Of a stretch of DNA of 43,802 nt, positions 16,694 through 25,055 are shown piece by piece; within the stretch, counting starts at the first letter, position 1, and each line of letters starts with the position of its first letter. The DNA is taken from NCBI GenBank assembly GCA_029866215.1, contig JARWZU010000014.1, positions 1 through 43,802 of the forward strand, given 5' to 3'. This DNA is from Akkermansiaceae bacterium (GTDB lineage Bacteria > Verrucomicrobiota > Verrucomicrobiia > Verrucomicrobiales > Akkermansiaceae). A program made the translations under genes and the position numbers. The notes below the pieces were generated by a model, which did not search any database, was not told where the DNA came from, and saw nothing but the letters and a program-made list of their open reading frames with translations.

Positions 16694-17401
16694 ATGAACC
16701 GCCTCCGCGTCATCCTCGTCGACGACGAGCGCCTCGCCCGTCAGCAACTCAGCAAGCTCCTGCACCAGCAAACAGGCATCCACCTCGTAGGCGAGGCCGC
16801 CAATCTAGCCGAAGCCATCACACTCTTGGCCGGCGAACCGCCCGACGTCGTGTTCCTCGACATCTCGATGCCGCCGGAAAACGGCTTCGACCTGCTGCCC
16901 CATGTTCCGCCCGCCACTCAAGTCGTTTTCGTCACCGCCCATTCCGAACACGCGATCCGCGCCTTCGAATCCAAGGCTCTCGATTACCTGCTCAAACCCG
17001 TCCTGCCGGAACGCCTCACGCAAACGATCGAGCGCTTGCAGGAGATCGCATCGTTGAAACGCACCACTGCAAGCGTCGTGTTAGGCGACCAACGCAACTG
17101 GGAAAAGATCCCCGTCGAAGCGATCTCCGCGGTCATTGGCGATGACAACTACAGCCACGTCCATACCCTAACCGGCAGCAATTTTTTCGTCCGCCGCCCC
17201 ATGCGCGACTGGGAGAAACTCCTCTCTGCCGCGGGCTTTGTCGTGCTCAGCCGCTCGCTAGTGGTCAATCCCGCTGCGTTCGTTCGCCTAGAAGTCGTCC
17301 GCCGCGAGGAAGCCATTCTTCATCTCATTGGCCTTCCCGAGCCGATTCAACTCGGCCGCACCGCCTCGCTCCGCGCTCGCCGCCAACTCGTATCGGCTTA
17401 G
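16694..17401 (+). CDS. LytTR-family response regulator
   Basis: A 235-residue regulator. The receiver domain (residues 1-120) has the acidic pair in VDDE, phospho-acceptor Asp56 in VVFLDISMP, Thr in FVTAHSE and Lys in LLKPV. A LytTR DNA-binding domain fills about residues 135-235 (SAVIGDDNYSHVHT, FFVRRPMRDWEKLL, FVVLSRSLVVNP). It is co-transcribed with the upstream kinase. LytTR proteins bind paired imperfect direct repeats. A short inverted repeat (GACA-GCT-TGTC) lies at 17422-17432, between this gene and the PEP-CTERM gene, but it does not look like a LytTR site. Confidence 0.94.
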   Translation: MNRLRVILVDDERLARQQLSKLLHQQTGIHLVGEAANLAEAITLLAGEPPDVVFLDISMPPENGFDLLPHVPPATQVVFVTAHSEHAIRAFESKALDYLLKPVLPERLTQTIERLQEIASLKRTTASVVLGDQRNWEKIPVEAISAVIGDDNYSHVHTLTGSNFFVRRPMRDWEKLLSAAGFVVLSRSLVVNPAAFVRLEVVRREEAILHLIGLPEPIQLGRTASLRARRQLVSA

Positions 17402-17617
17402 GCAACCTTGGCATCCCGTTAGGACAGCTTGTCTTAAAACCAACCCCTATTGGAACTGGGCATCTGACCCAGCATCTCATCGCTTAGGCAGATTCGTAAC
17501 ATTTATGGGCGGATTCGTCCCATTGTCGTTTTCCTCAGTCAGATTTCAGTAAAGACAACGACGCCCAAATACCTTCAGGCAAAATAAATCATCATCCAAC
17601 CCTAGAAAAAACACTCC

Positions 17618-18226
17618 ATGATCACCAAACATCGTCCCATCGTTCAAAAAACCATGCTCGCTCTTGCCGTTGCCGCAGGACTTGCCTCATTCGCTGGATC
17701 TGCGAAAGCCGCAATTGTTTATAGCGATATTCCAATGAACTCAACAAACTGGGCTGGTAAGTTATGGAGCATTGGGGGTTTTACAAATATTTTTAATGTT
17801 GGAGCATATCCAGGACGTCTGGACGATATGTCAGGCATGCCAGGTATGGGGGGTGGCCAACCAGGATCTGCCTACATATATGGAGGGGGAGATACCGATG
17901 CTAAGTTTGTTGAATCAGATTTTGATGACGTTATTTCCATGGCGACTACTGGATTAAGTAGCTTTAATTCATTAGCTAATGGCAATTATTATCGTGGTTT
18001 TTCTTTCAATAATAATGGTACAACTGATTATGGGTGGCTGGCATTAAGTGTCAGCGGAGTTGGCGAATATGGAGACACAAGCGTTAACATATTATCTTAT
18101 GCTTATGATAATACTGGGTCATCAATCAAAGTTGGTCAGACCGCTGCAGTCCCTGAGCCCTCCACCTACGCCCTCTTCGGCATAGGAGTATTGGCGCTGT
18201 TTGCTCGCCGCCGGAAGGTCGCTTAA
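17618..18226 (+). CDS. PEP-CTERM sorting domain protein, AT-rich middle
   Basis: A 202-residue exported protein. Residues 1-32 are a Sec signal peptide (MLALAVAAGLASFAGSAKA core). The C-terminus is a complete PEP-CTERM signal: VPEP at about residues 178-181, a hydrophobic helix (YALFGIGVLALFA) and a basic RRRK end. Exosortase should cut there, so the protein probably ends up at the cell surface or in extracellular matrix. The passenger is rich in Gly, Ser, Asn and Tyr, with no recognised domain. The coding DNA of the passenger is much more AT-rich than the two ends. No exosortase gene is in the window. It lies 216 bases after the LytTR gene and has its own terminator. Confidence 0.88.
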   Translation: MITKHRPIVQKTMLALAVAAGLASFAGSAKAAIVYSDIPMNSTNWAGKLWSIGGFTNIFNVGAYPGRLDDMSGMPGMGGGQPGSAYIYGGGDTDAKFVESDFDDVISMATTGLSSFNSLANGNYYRGFSFNNNGTTDYGWLALSVSGVGEYGDTSVNILSYAYDNTGSSIKVGQTAAVPEPSTYALFGIGVLALFARRRKVA

Positions 18227-18254
18227 TCGATTTCCAATCGTTCATAGAATCTCG

Positions 18255-18287
18255 AATCACCCTGCATGCCGCAGGGTGATTTCGTTT
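18255..18287 (+). terminator. intrinsic terminator after the PEP-CTERM gene
   Basis: A perfect 11-bp stem (18255-18265 with 18271-18281), a 5-base loop, then the short T-rich run TTCGTTT. It lies 29 bases past the stop codon. Confidence 0.75.
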
Positions 18288-18394
18288 AAAGCAGGTGAGA
18301 ATGAAAGCGAGGCTGGAATCCTCCAGTGGCTAGAATTGCAAACCTTCCCGTTTCATCCTTGCATTCGGTCTCTGCCCCCGCGAAATTTTGCGCC

Positions 18395-18766
18395 ATGCCA
18401 ACACTAGCAATTGTTTTTGGAATCATCTTGGTCGCGATGGGCTTCGGTGCCTACGTGGCCTCCGGCGCTCCCACCTCTCTGATTCCAGCTGGATTCGGGA
18501 CGCTCATTTTCTTGTCCGGGCTGATCTCGGCGTTGATGCCTAAGATCCGGATGCATCTGATGCACGTGGCCGCGTTGGTGGGCTTGCTCGGAACGCTTGG
18601 AGGGCTCGGCATGGGTCTTCCAAAACTCGGAGCACTGATTTCAGGTACGGCGGCACGTCCACTCGCATCTTCGATCCAGATCGCCATGGGCGTGGTCTGC
18701 CTCGTTTTTCTCGTGCTTTGCGTGAAGTCGTTCATCGCTGCACGCCGCGCCCGCAAGTCCGCTTAG
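18395..18766 (+). CDS. small integral membrane protein, unknown function
   Basis: A 123-residue protein. I chose the ATG at 18395 because the protein then begins directly with a membrane helix; the open frame continues back to 18326 without support. Four hydrophobic segments cover about residues 3-22, 31-48, 56-80 and 92-113, and the end is basic (RRARKS), which suggests a cytoplasmic C-terminus. No catalytic motif or known family is recognised. Confidence 0.7.
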   Translation: MPTLAIVFGIILVAMGFGAYVASGAPTSLIPAGFGTLIFLSGLISALMPKIRMHLMHVAALVGLLGTLGGLGMGLPKLGALISGTAARPLASSIQIAMGVVCLVFLVLCVKSFIAARRARKSA

Positions 18767-18908
18767 CCTGCAATTCACCAAGCGAGCCTCACCAGAAAAC
18801 ACCGGCGCAAATTGTCAGAATCTCACCTCCGCCAGTGGATGAAAGAGATCTGAATTTCAAATTCCCTCCTGTAAAGGGGTAATCCTACCTCACTCGTGAT
18901 AGGGTACC

Positions 18909-19012
18909 GCACATGCATTTTCTCCCAGCGCACATGCGTTTTTTCCAGCGCACATGCCTTTCCCCCCGGAGCACATGCATTTTCCCCCAGGGCACATGCA
19001 TTTCCCCCTCCG
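18909..19012. repeat. five tandem ~21-bp repeats with core GCACATGC
   Basis: Copies of GCACATGC begin at 18909, 18930, 18950, 18971 and 18992, giving spacings of 21, 20, 21 and 21 bases. Each core is followed by a pyrimidine-rich spacer such as ATTTTCCCCCAG. The array lies in the 306-base gap between two convergent genes (the small membrane protein and pabB), so it is at the 3' end of both. The period is about two turns of B-DNA. There is no long open frame through it. The rest of the gap (18767-18908 and 19013-19072) shows nothing recognisable. Confidence 0.85.
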
Positions 19013-19072
19013 TAACCGACGCTTAAGCCTCCGTAATCACCATTTCAGCTTTCAGCTTTCCAAATTTCCGCT

Positions 19073-20359
19073 TTACCAAATCACTTGATTTTGCGCGCCG
19101 ACCGCTGCCACCGCCATTCGGATTCCCGCAGCCTTGTGAAGGGTCTCTTCATATTCCTTTTCGGGGTCAGAATCGGCGACGATTCCTGCACCCACGTGAT
19201 AGGTTAATGCATCACCCTGCCGGACGAGCGTCCGAATCGCGATGCTCAGCGAACTCTCACCGTGATAGCCTAGCCAGCCGATCGCCCCGCAATAAATCCC
19301 ACGCGGCCCTTGCTCAAGCTCATGGATGATCTCCATCGCCCGCCTTTTCGGCGCACCCGTGATGCTTCCTCCGGGAAAACAAGCGGCAAGCGCCGCAAGT
19401 GCATCGACATCGGACCTCAATGTCCCAACCACGGTGGAAACCAAATGATGCACTTGAGCAAGCGATTCAAGCTGCAGCATTTCCGTCACCTCGACGCTCC
19501 CGAACTCACAGACCTGACCGAGGTCATTCCTCAAAAGATCCGTGATCATCACCAACTCGGCGATTTCCTTGGCCGATGTCTGGAGTTCATAGGCAGAACG
19601 CCGATCTTCATCTGGATCCGCAAAGCGCGGACGAGTCCCTTTGATGGGCCGCGTCTCAATCCGACGACCCGAGATTTTCAAAAATGTCTCCGGTGAAGAG
19701 CTCAATATCTCGCGACCATCCAGCGCGAGATACGCCGCCATCGGCGCGGGAGAAGCTTCACGCAGCGCCTCATAGAGTCCGAACAAATCCCCTTGGACAT
19801 TCGCCACGAATGCTTGTGATAGATTTGCCTGATAGATGTGACCCGCCGCAATCCATTCCTTAACTCGCTCAACTCCCTCAATGAATCGTCCCGGCGGATG
19901 TACCGGACGGAATGGTGAAATCTCCGCAGATCCGGTGGCCGCTTGAAGCTGTTCTGAAAGCCCGCCAACTTCCCACCATACTTGGTCACTGTGACTGTAA
20001 ACCAGCATTTCGCGATAATCGCCAAACACGAAGTCCCCCTCATAATCCACCCACCCACAAAGCCCGCCTAACGGAAAACCCGAGTCCCCCGCAGCATCGG
20101 CGCCGTCTGCTAGGGCATCTCGCAGGCATGCCAGATCGCTAGGCACCCCGATATTTCCTCGCAGCACTCTTGCTGGGTTTGCGGCGATCACGGAGATGGG
20201 CAGCGACCCACCCATGGGGAAATTTCCAACCGTATCAAAAAACACAAGACCCGCGAGGTGCTTCAAGCAGCCTGCCACCTCCACAGGAGCCAGTCCATCA
20301 AGCCGGACGGGGCTCGTCATGGGTCGCATCAAGGATTCAGCCATCGCTAAAGAAGCCAA
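19073..20359 (-). CDS. pabB: aminodeoxychorismate synthase component I
   Basis: A protein of up to 428 residues of the chorismate-utilising TrpE/PabB family. The motif PIKGTRPR, with Lys, is the PabB form (TrpE has PIxGTRRR with a different residue), so it should make 4-amino-4-deoxychorismate for p-aminobenzoate and folate. FPGGSITGAPKRRAMEII and the metal/chorismate segment GAGIVADSDPEKEYEET are intact. The start is uncertain: ATGs at 20359, 20344, 20329 and 20320 are in frame, and the conserved part begins after the last. The glutamine amidotransferase PabA is not in the window. It lies 72 bases after the ABC-F gene on the same strand. Confidence 0.93.
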   Translation of the reverse strand: MASLAMAESLMRPMTSPVRLDGLAPVEVAGCLKHLAGLVFFDTVGNFPMGGSLPISVIAANPARVLRGNIGVPSDLACLRDALADGADAAGDSGFPLGGLCGWVDYEGDFVFGDYREMLVYSHSDQVWWEVGGLSEQLQAATGSAEISPFRPVHPPGRFIEGVERVKEWIAAGHIYQANLSQAFVANVQGDLFGLYEALREASPAPMAAYLALDGREILSSSPETFLKISGRRIETRPIKGTRPRFADPDEDRRSAYELQTSAKEIAELVMITDLLRNDLGQVCEFGSVEVTEMLQLESLAQVHHLVSTVVGTLRSDVDALAALAACFPGGSITGAPKRRAMEIIHELEQGPRGIYCGAIGWLGYHGESSLSIAIRTLVRQGDALTYHVGAGIVADSDPEKEYEETLHKAAGIRMAVAAVGAQNQVIW

Positions 20360-20431
20360 CGCCCGACGACCCGATGAAGCAAGCCGGAAACATCGCCCAA
20401 CTGGCCGCGCTGCAAATTCGACCCACGAAAA

Positions 20432-22342
20432 TCAAGACTCCGCCGCGGCCCGGATGTCCTCCAGTTCCTCCCAACGGGCGTAAAGCCGAGCGATTCGTGC
20501 CTTCGTCGCATCGAGCGTTTCAACCATGCGAGGGATCTCCATAAGATTTTTCGCCTGGAACTCCGGATCCTGCAGCTGCGCCTCGAGGCCTACCGCCTCT
20601 TCTTCTGCCGCAAGAATGACCGACTCCATCGACTCAAGCTCGCTTTTTTCGTTGAAGCTCAACTTGCGGCCCTTCTTTGCAGCGGGGGCACTGGCGGTTG
20701 TTTTCTGACGAGCGGCGGCCTCACGGGCGGCGACCTGCGCCTGCATCCGCTGGGCAGCCTCGCGTGCTTGGCGCTTTTCCAAATAGTATGAATAATTTCC
20801 AGCCTGCACCGCGATCCCGTCGTCCTCGAAGGCGATGATTTGATCGCAAATCCGATCAAGGAAATAACGGTCATGGGAAACCACGATTACCGACCCATCA
20901 AAAACCGCCAGAGCCTCTTCTAACATCCGAAGCGACGGCAAATCGAGATCGTTGGTCGGCTCGTCAAGGACGATGACGTTTCCGCCGTTTTTCAAAACCT
21001 TAGCGAGCATCAACCGCGCCCGCTCACCACCCGAAAGCAAATCGACGCGCTCATTGATGCGCTTGTCGTCGAACAAAAACCGCCGGAGATAATTCCGCGC
21101 GCCGAGCGTTTCGTTTCCGAACATCAATTTCTCGTTACCATTAGAAATTTCATCCAGCAACGATCCGGTCCCATCCAGCTGCATGCGCGTCTGGTCGATG
21201 TAGTTCACCTTCACCCGCTTCCCCGTGACCGCGCTGCCCTCGGTCGGCTCGATCTGACCGAGACAGAGTTTGAGCAGGGTCGTCTTTCCAACGCCATTGC
21301 GTCCAACAATGCCGGTACATTGTCCGGGTCGCAGGCTCAAGGTGAGGTGGCGGAACAACCACCTCGGGAATTTTTCCGAACCTACATTCACTCCCGCACC
21401 TTCCAACTCGACGACGATATTTCCCAAGTCCGGCGGAGGGGGAATCAAGAGATCCATTTCGCGCTCCTCTGGCGGAGCCTCCATTCCCTCGACTTCGTAA
21501 AACTTATCCAAGCGACTGCGTGACTTGGTGCCGCGCGCCTTCACTCCCGAACGCACCCATTCGAGCTCCTCCCTCAAAAACCGCTGACGACGACGCTCGG
21601 TTTGACCGGCGATCTGCTGCCGAATCGCTTTGGACTCAAGGAATGCGGTGTAGTTGCCCGGATGAGAAAACGCGCGCCCTTGGTCGATCTCGATGATGCG
21701 CGTGGCAATGACGTCGAGGAAATACCGATCGTGGGTAACGAAGATCACAGCCCCAGGAAATCCCTTGAGGTAATCTTCTAACCAACGAATCGACTCGGCA
21801 TCGAGATGGTTAGTCGGCTCGTCTAATAGCAACAAGTCGGGTTGGCAAGCTAGGGCGCGACAAAGCGCGACCCGCCGTTTCTCGCCACCCGAAAGCGGCC
21901 CAACGATGGCGTCTAGCGGAGGCGTCCCCAACGCAGTGGATGCGGCTTTGATTCGAGCATCGAGATTCCATCCATCGGCATGATCGATGAGATGCAGAAG
22001 ATCATTGAGCTCCGCGTCACTGCCTTCACCATTTTCGTATCGCCGAATCGCCTCCACCACATCCGCTGCTCCTGACGCAATGTTCTCATGAACGGTCAGG
22101 CCAGCATCGAGCTCAAATTCTTGCGGCAGGTAACCGACACGCAGAGCGCGCCGTAGCGAAATCTCGCCCGAATCGGCCATTTGTTGTCCCGTGAGAATCT
22201 TCAGCAGCGAGGTTTTCCCACAGCCATTGCGGCCGACCATCCCGGTTTTTTCCCCTGCGGAAACCGCAAGAGTCACCCCGTCGAGCAGGGTTTGATAACC
22301 GTAGGTGAGGCGAATTTCATTGGCAGAAAGCAAAGCGGACAT
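20432..22342 (-). CDS. ABC-F family ATPase (Uup/EttA-like)
   Basis: A 636-residue cytoplasmic protein with two ABC domains and no membrane segment. The first domain has Walker A GRNGCGKTS, signature LSGGEKRR and Walker B LLLDEPTNHLD. The second has GRNGVGKTT, LSGGERARL and VIVLDEPTNDLD. A charged linker of the ABC-F type (about residues 235-320) joins them. The C-terminus adds an Ala/Lys/Glu-rich segment and a coiled coil (about 560-636), as in the Uup subgroup. ABC-F proteins act on ribosomes. I prefer the ATG at 22342, since the 11 upstream codons from 22375 are not conserved-looking. Confidence 0.93.
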   Translation of the reverse strand: MSALLSANEIRLTYGYQTLLDGVTLAVSAGEKTGMVGRNGCGKTSLLKILTGQQMADSGEISLRRALRVGYLPQEFELDAGLTVHENIASGAADVVEAIRRYENGEGSDAELNDLLHLIDHADGWNLDARIKAASTALGTPPLDAIVGPLSGGEKRRVALCRALACQPDLLLLDEPTNHLDAESIRWLEDYLKGFPGAVIFVTHDRYFLDVIATRIIEIDQGRAFSHPGNYTAFLESKAIRQQIAGQTERRRQRFLREELEWVRSGVKARGTKSRSRLDKFYEVEGMEAPPEEREMDLLIPPPPDLGNIVVELEGAGVNVGSEKFPRWLFRHLTLSLRPGQCTGIVGRNGVGKTTLLKLCLGQIEPTEGSAVTGKRVKVNYIDQTRMQLDGTGSLLDEISNGNEKLMFGNETLGARNYLRRFLFDDKRINERVDLLSGGERARLMLAKVLKNGGNVIVLDEPTNDLDLPSLRMLEEALAVFDGSVIVVSHDRYFLDRICDQIIAFEDDGIAVQAGNYSYYLEKRQAREAAQRMQAQVAAREAAARQKTTASAPAAKKGRKLSFNEKSELESMESVILAAEEEAVGLEAQLQDPEFQAKNLMEIPRMVETLDATKARIARLYARWEELEDIRAAAES

Positions 22343-22860
22343 AGAGCGGCCGCGAGATTCCTGCACTCCACCCACTAAAACAACTCATATCCTAAAAATC
22401 AAACTTTCGAGCTTTTCAAAAAAACCCAAGAATCGCTCATCCGAATCGTTTCATCCAGACCATGACATCAAGCTGCCCCATCTGTGTTGCAGGAGCGGCG
22501 GCTCCGCTTCAGCAACGCCCGAGTGTCCATCTGAAGAGATCCACAACAGTGACACTGGCGACTCGACGTAAGACAAGTTCGCGGTGGAACTTCGCTACGT
22601 GTTTGCAAATGGGGAGGTCTTACCAACCCCTAGCTCAATGCGGAATGCTGGCTCATTTTCGGCTTCGATTTTGGAAAAGGCTCCAAAGGCGGATACCAAC
22701 CGGCCTCGGTCGGAGGACTTCAAAAGAATCCAGCCACCGCATCGAACTCCTCACCCATTGCATTTTCCGTGCAGTGAGTGATTTTGTAAAAACCACCCGC
22801 GAAATGATCAGCCGTATGGATTGCGAATCCCGCAGGCTATGTTCAGAATCTCCCGTATAG
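22343..22860. other. 518-bp stretch with no recognised gene
   Basis: The longest frame (22462-22860, plus, 132 codons) has an Arg-, Ser- and Thr-rich translation unlike a folded protein, no known domain and no Shine-Dalgarno sequence. A second frame (22584-22781) overlaps it. The promoters of the divergent ABC-F and tonB genes must be here. It could contain a decayed gene, but I could not identify a parent. Confidence 0.5.
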
Positions 22861-23520
22861 ATGGCTCGTCTCAATCACGCTCTCAACATCAGCACGCTGG
22901 CAGCTTGGCTCAGTGTGGCCGTGGTTGCCTCGGTGGGCTTGTGCGTGCCTGACCAATCCTCAGCAACGCCTCACCAACCCGCACCTCCCGCGTTGGCGGA
23001 ACCTCTGGAGTTCGCCCTTTCGGATTCAGCAAGCGCCTCCGCCAGTGAAATCAGCTCCAGGCCGGCATCGCAAGCAGAGGTGGCAGCGAACAATCCTCCT
23101 CCTTTGCCGGATTTATCTCCTCAAAACCCACTGCCAGAAATCCCAGATCAAATCACTCCTTCGTTGCATCCGCAACCCACCCAACAGGCCACCGCGTCAC
23201 AGAAGAGACCCGCTCGATCGAACAACCACTTCGCTCGCGACCTTCAAATAAGCTCTACGCAATCCGAAGCCGCCCGCATCGCCGCAGGCAACATGCCGAA
23301 ACCCATCTACCCACCCGCAGCAAAACGCCAGAAACAAACAGGCACCGTGGTCGTTCAATTCACCGTCAACCCCAGCGGCCAAGTGACCGCAGCATTCGCA
23401 AAGTCTCCATCCAACTGGCCATTGCTCGACGCAGAAGCCCTGCGCACCGTCCAAACTTGGACATTCCCCAAAGGAGGCGTGATGACGAAAACTCAGCCGA
23501 TCATCTTCAAACTCGAATAA
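22861..23520 (+). CDS. TonB-family energy transducer
   Basis: A 219-residue protein with the TonB layout. One N-terminal membrane helix (about residues 10-29), a long Pro-, Ala- and Ser-rich periplasmic spacer (about 30-135), then a C-terminal TonB domain (about 138-219). The domain shows the YPPAAKRQKQTGTVVVQF segment, VNPSGQV, and EALRTVQTWTF near the end. It should couple the ExbB/ExbD proton channel encoded next to outer-membrane receptors. The ATG directly follows an upstream TAG and lacks a Shine-Dalgarno sequence. No TonB-dependent receptor gene is in the window. Confidence 0.9.
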   Translation: MARLNHALNISTLAAWLSVAVVASVGLCVPDQSSATPHQPAPPALAEPLEFALSDSASASASEISSRPASQAEVAANNPPPLPDLSPQNPLPEIPDQITPSLHPQPTQQATASQKRPARSNNHFARDLQISSTQSEAARIAAGNMPKPIYPPAAKRQKQTGTVVVQFTVNPSGQVTAAFAKSPSNWPLLDAEALRTVQTWTFPKGGVMTKTQPIIFKLE

Positions 23521-23526
23521 CCTACC

Positions 23527-24186
23527 GTGCTCGCAAACCTCGTTTTCGAAACCATTCTCAAAGGCGGATGGGTCATGTGGCCGATCATCGCCACGTTTTT
23601 TCTCGCGCTGTGCGTGATCCTCGATCGTGCCGTCTGGTGGCTTCGCTACCAAAACACCCTCGATCCCACGAATCAAGAAAAGGCCCGCAATGCCATCGGC
23701 AACGGCGACTTTGCAACCGCTTGGAAACTCGGTAAAAACACCACCGATCCATTTCTAATCAATTTAGCCGAGGGCATCACCCACGCCCGCACCTCGATGC
23801 TCGCGGCAATGCAGCTCCATGCCACCCATCTCATCGAGCAATCGGAATCGCGCATGTGGGTCATCAACACGCTCATCACCCTCGCACCTTTGCTGGGTCT
23901 ATTCGGCACCGTGATGGGGATCATGGGTTCTTTCTCGTTTATCGGCGACGAACAACTGGCCGCCAGCAAGGTATCAGGGGGAATCGGTGAGGCACTCATC
24001 GCCACCGCCTGCGGCATCGGCATCGCCATCCTTTGCCTACTTCCTTACAACTTCTTTCGTAAGCGGGTTTCAGTCCTGCGTAGCTCGCTGGAGCGCTGGA
24101 TCAATCACACCGAGTTGCTCGTGCACTCCGCAAAGGAACATGGCCATGACCTAGAAACCTTCGCTGCTAACCCACCGCTACCCTAA
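23527..24186 (+). CDS. exbB: ExbB/TolQ/MotA-family proton channel subunit
   Basis: A 219-residue inner-membrane protein with the three-helix ExbB layout: helix 1 near residues 15-35, then a cytoplasmic loop, helix 2 (about 115-140, with LAPLLGLFGTVMGIMGSF) and helix 3 (about 155-185, with GGIGEALIATACGIGIAI). The start is a GTG six bases after the tonB stop. Its stop overlaps the next start (TAATG at 24184-24188). The TonB neighbour makes ExbB more likely than TolQ or MotA. Confidence 0.93.
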   Translation: MLANLVFETILKGGWVMWPIIATFFLALCVILDRAVWWLRYQNTLDPTNQEKARNAIGNGDFATAWKLGKNTTDPFLINLAEGITHARTSMLAAMQLHATHLIEQSESRMWVINTLITLAPLLGLFGTVMGIMGSFSFIGDEQLAASKVSGGIGEALIATACGIGIAILCLLPYNFFRKRVSVLRSSLERWINHTELLVHSAKEHGHDLETFAANPPLP

Positions 24187-24608
24187 TGCCTGTTCGACTT
24201 CAAAGCACATCTGGCGACGAGGGCGATGATGCGCGGATCGAAATCATTCCTCTCATTGATATCATGTTTTTCCTGCTCGCCGCATTCATGCTGGTGAGCC
24301 TCAGCATGACTCAACTGCACCGAGTCCCCGTCTCCATTCCTGAGGCATCCACGGGCATTCCAGATACCGCCTCCACGACCATCGTGATCGCAATCGACGC
24401 AAACGGCTTAATCACGTTGAATCAAAAAATCATCACACTTTCAGAAATCACCACCCATCTCAAAGATTGTAAAGAACCCAAAAAATCCAGCGTACTCATT
24501 TCTGCTGATGCTGAAGCACGCCACAAACAAGTCCTTGGTGTGCTCAACTCGATCCGCGAGGCTGGCGTTGAAAAAGTCAGCTTTGAGTCTGCAAAAAACC
24601 ATTCCTAA
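24186..24608 (+). CDS. exbD: ExbD/TolR-family protein
   Basis: A 140-residue protein with one N-terminal membrane helix (about residues 22-44) and a periplasmic domain. Asp25 in the helix motif PLIDIMFFLLAAFML is at the position of the proton-carrying Asp25 of E. coli ExbD. The periplasmic part (TTIVIAIDANGLITLN and VLISADAEARHKQVLGVLNSIREAG) matches the ExbD/TolR fold. Translation is coupled to exbB by a one-base overlap. Confidence 0.94.
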   Translation: MPVRLQSTSGDEGDDARIEIIPLIDIMFFLLAAFMLVSLSMTQLHRVPVSIPEASTGIPDTASTTIVIAIDANGLITLNQKIITLSEITTHLKDCKEPKKSSVLISADAEARHKQVLGVLNSIREAGVEKVSFESAKNHS

Positions 24609-24614
24609 CACCTG

Positions 24615-25055
24615 ATGTCCCGTGCACTGCCGATTCTCAACGCCCTCGGCTGCCTAATTCTAACAGGCTTGGTCATTCTGCAGTGGAACAAAGAACGCAG
24701 GCTAAACACCACCCTCGACGAAGTTAAGACCGAACTCAGCAACTCCATCGAACAAGCCACCACCGAGTCCAAACGCGGCAAAATGCTAGATCAAGACATC
24801 GCCGTCCTCAAGGAATCCCTAGAAATCACCCAACAGGCAAACGATGCGACCACTCGTTCTCTGCAATCCAAGGAAACGCTGGCAAACGAGCTTGAGTCAA
24901 AGCTCGCTGCGGCCAATGCTCAGCTAGAATTGTGGCGAACAGCAATCGATACTCGGGATGAAAAACTTCGCGCGCTCAACCAAGAGCTCACTGCCACTCG
25001 TGCTCGACTCGATGATGCAATCGCCAAGCTCAAAGCCTCCGCCGCGAAAGAATGA
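24615..25055 (+). CDS. membrane-anchored coiled-coil protein, unknown function
   Basis: A 146-residue protein. One membrane helix (about residues 5-22) is followed by a nearly continuous heptad-like helix from about residue 28 to the end, rich in Glu, Lys, Leu and Ala. No known family is recognised. It lies 6 bases after exbD and overlaps the next gene by four bases (ATGA), so it belongs to the operon. A periplasmic or cytoplasmic scaffold for the TonB system is a guess from context only. Confidence 0.75.
   Translation: MSRALPILNALGCLILTGLVILQWNKERRLNTTLDEVKTELSNSIEQATTESKRGKMLDQDIAVLKESLEITQQANDATTRSLQSKETLANELESKLAAANAQLELWRTAIDTRDEKLRALNQELTATRARLDDAIAKLKASAAKE

Noticed and set aside
17422-17432. 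LytTR or other operator at a short GACA-GCT-TGTC palindrome
   Set aside because: A four-base palindrome is expected by chance and does not look like a LytTR direct repeat.
18901-19012. CRISPR array
   Set aside because: Units are only about 21 bases with an 8-base core and pyrimidine spacers, and there are no cas genes.
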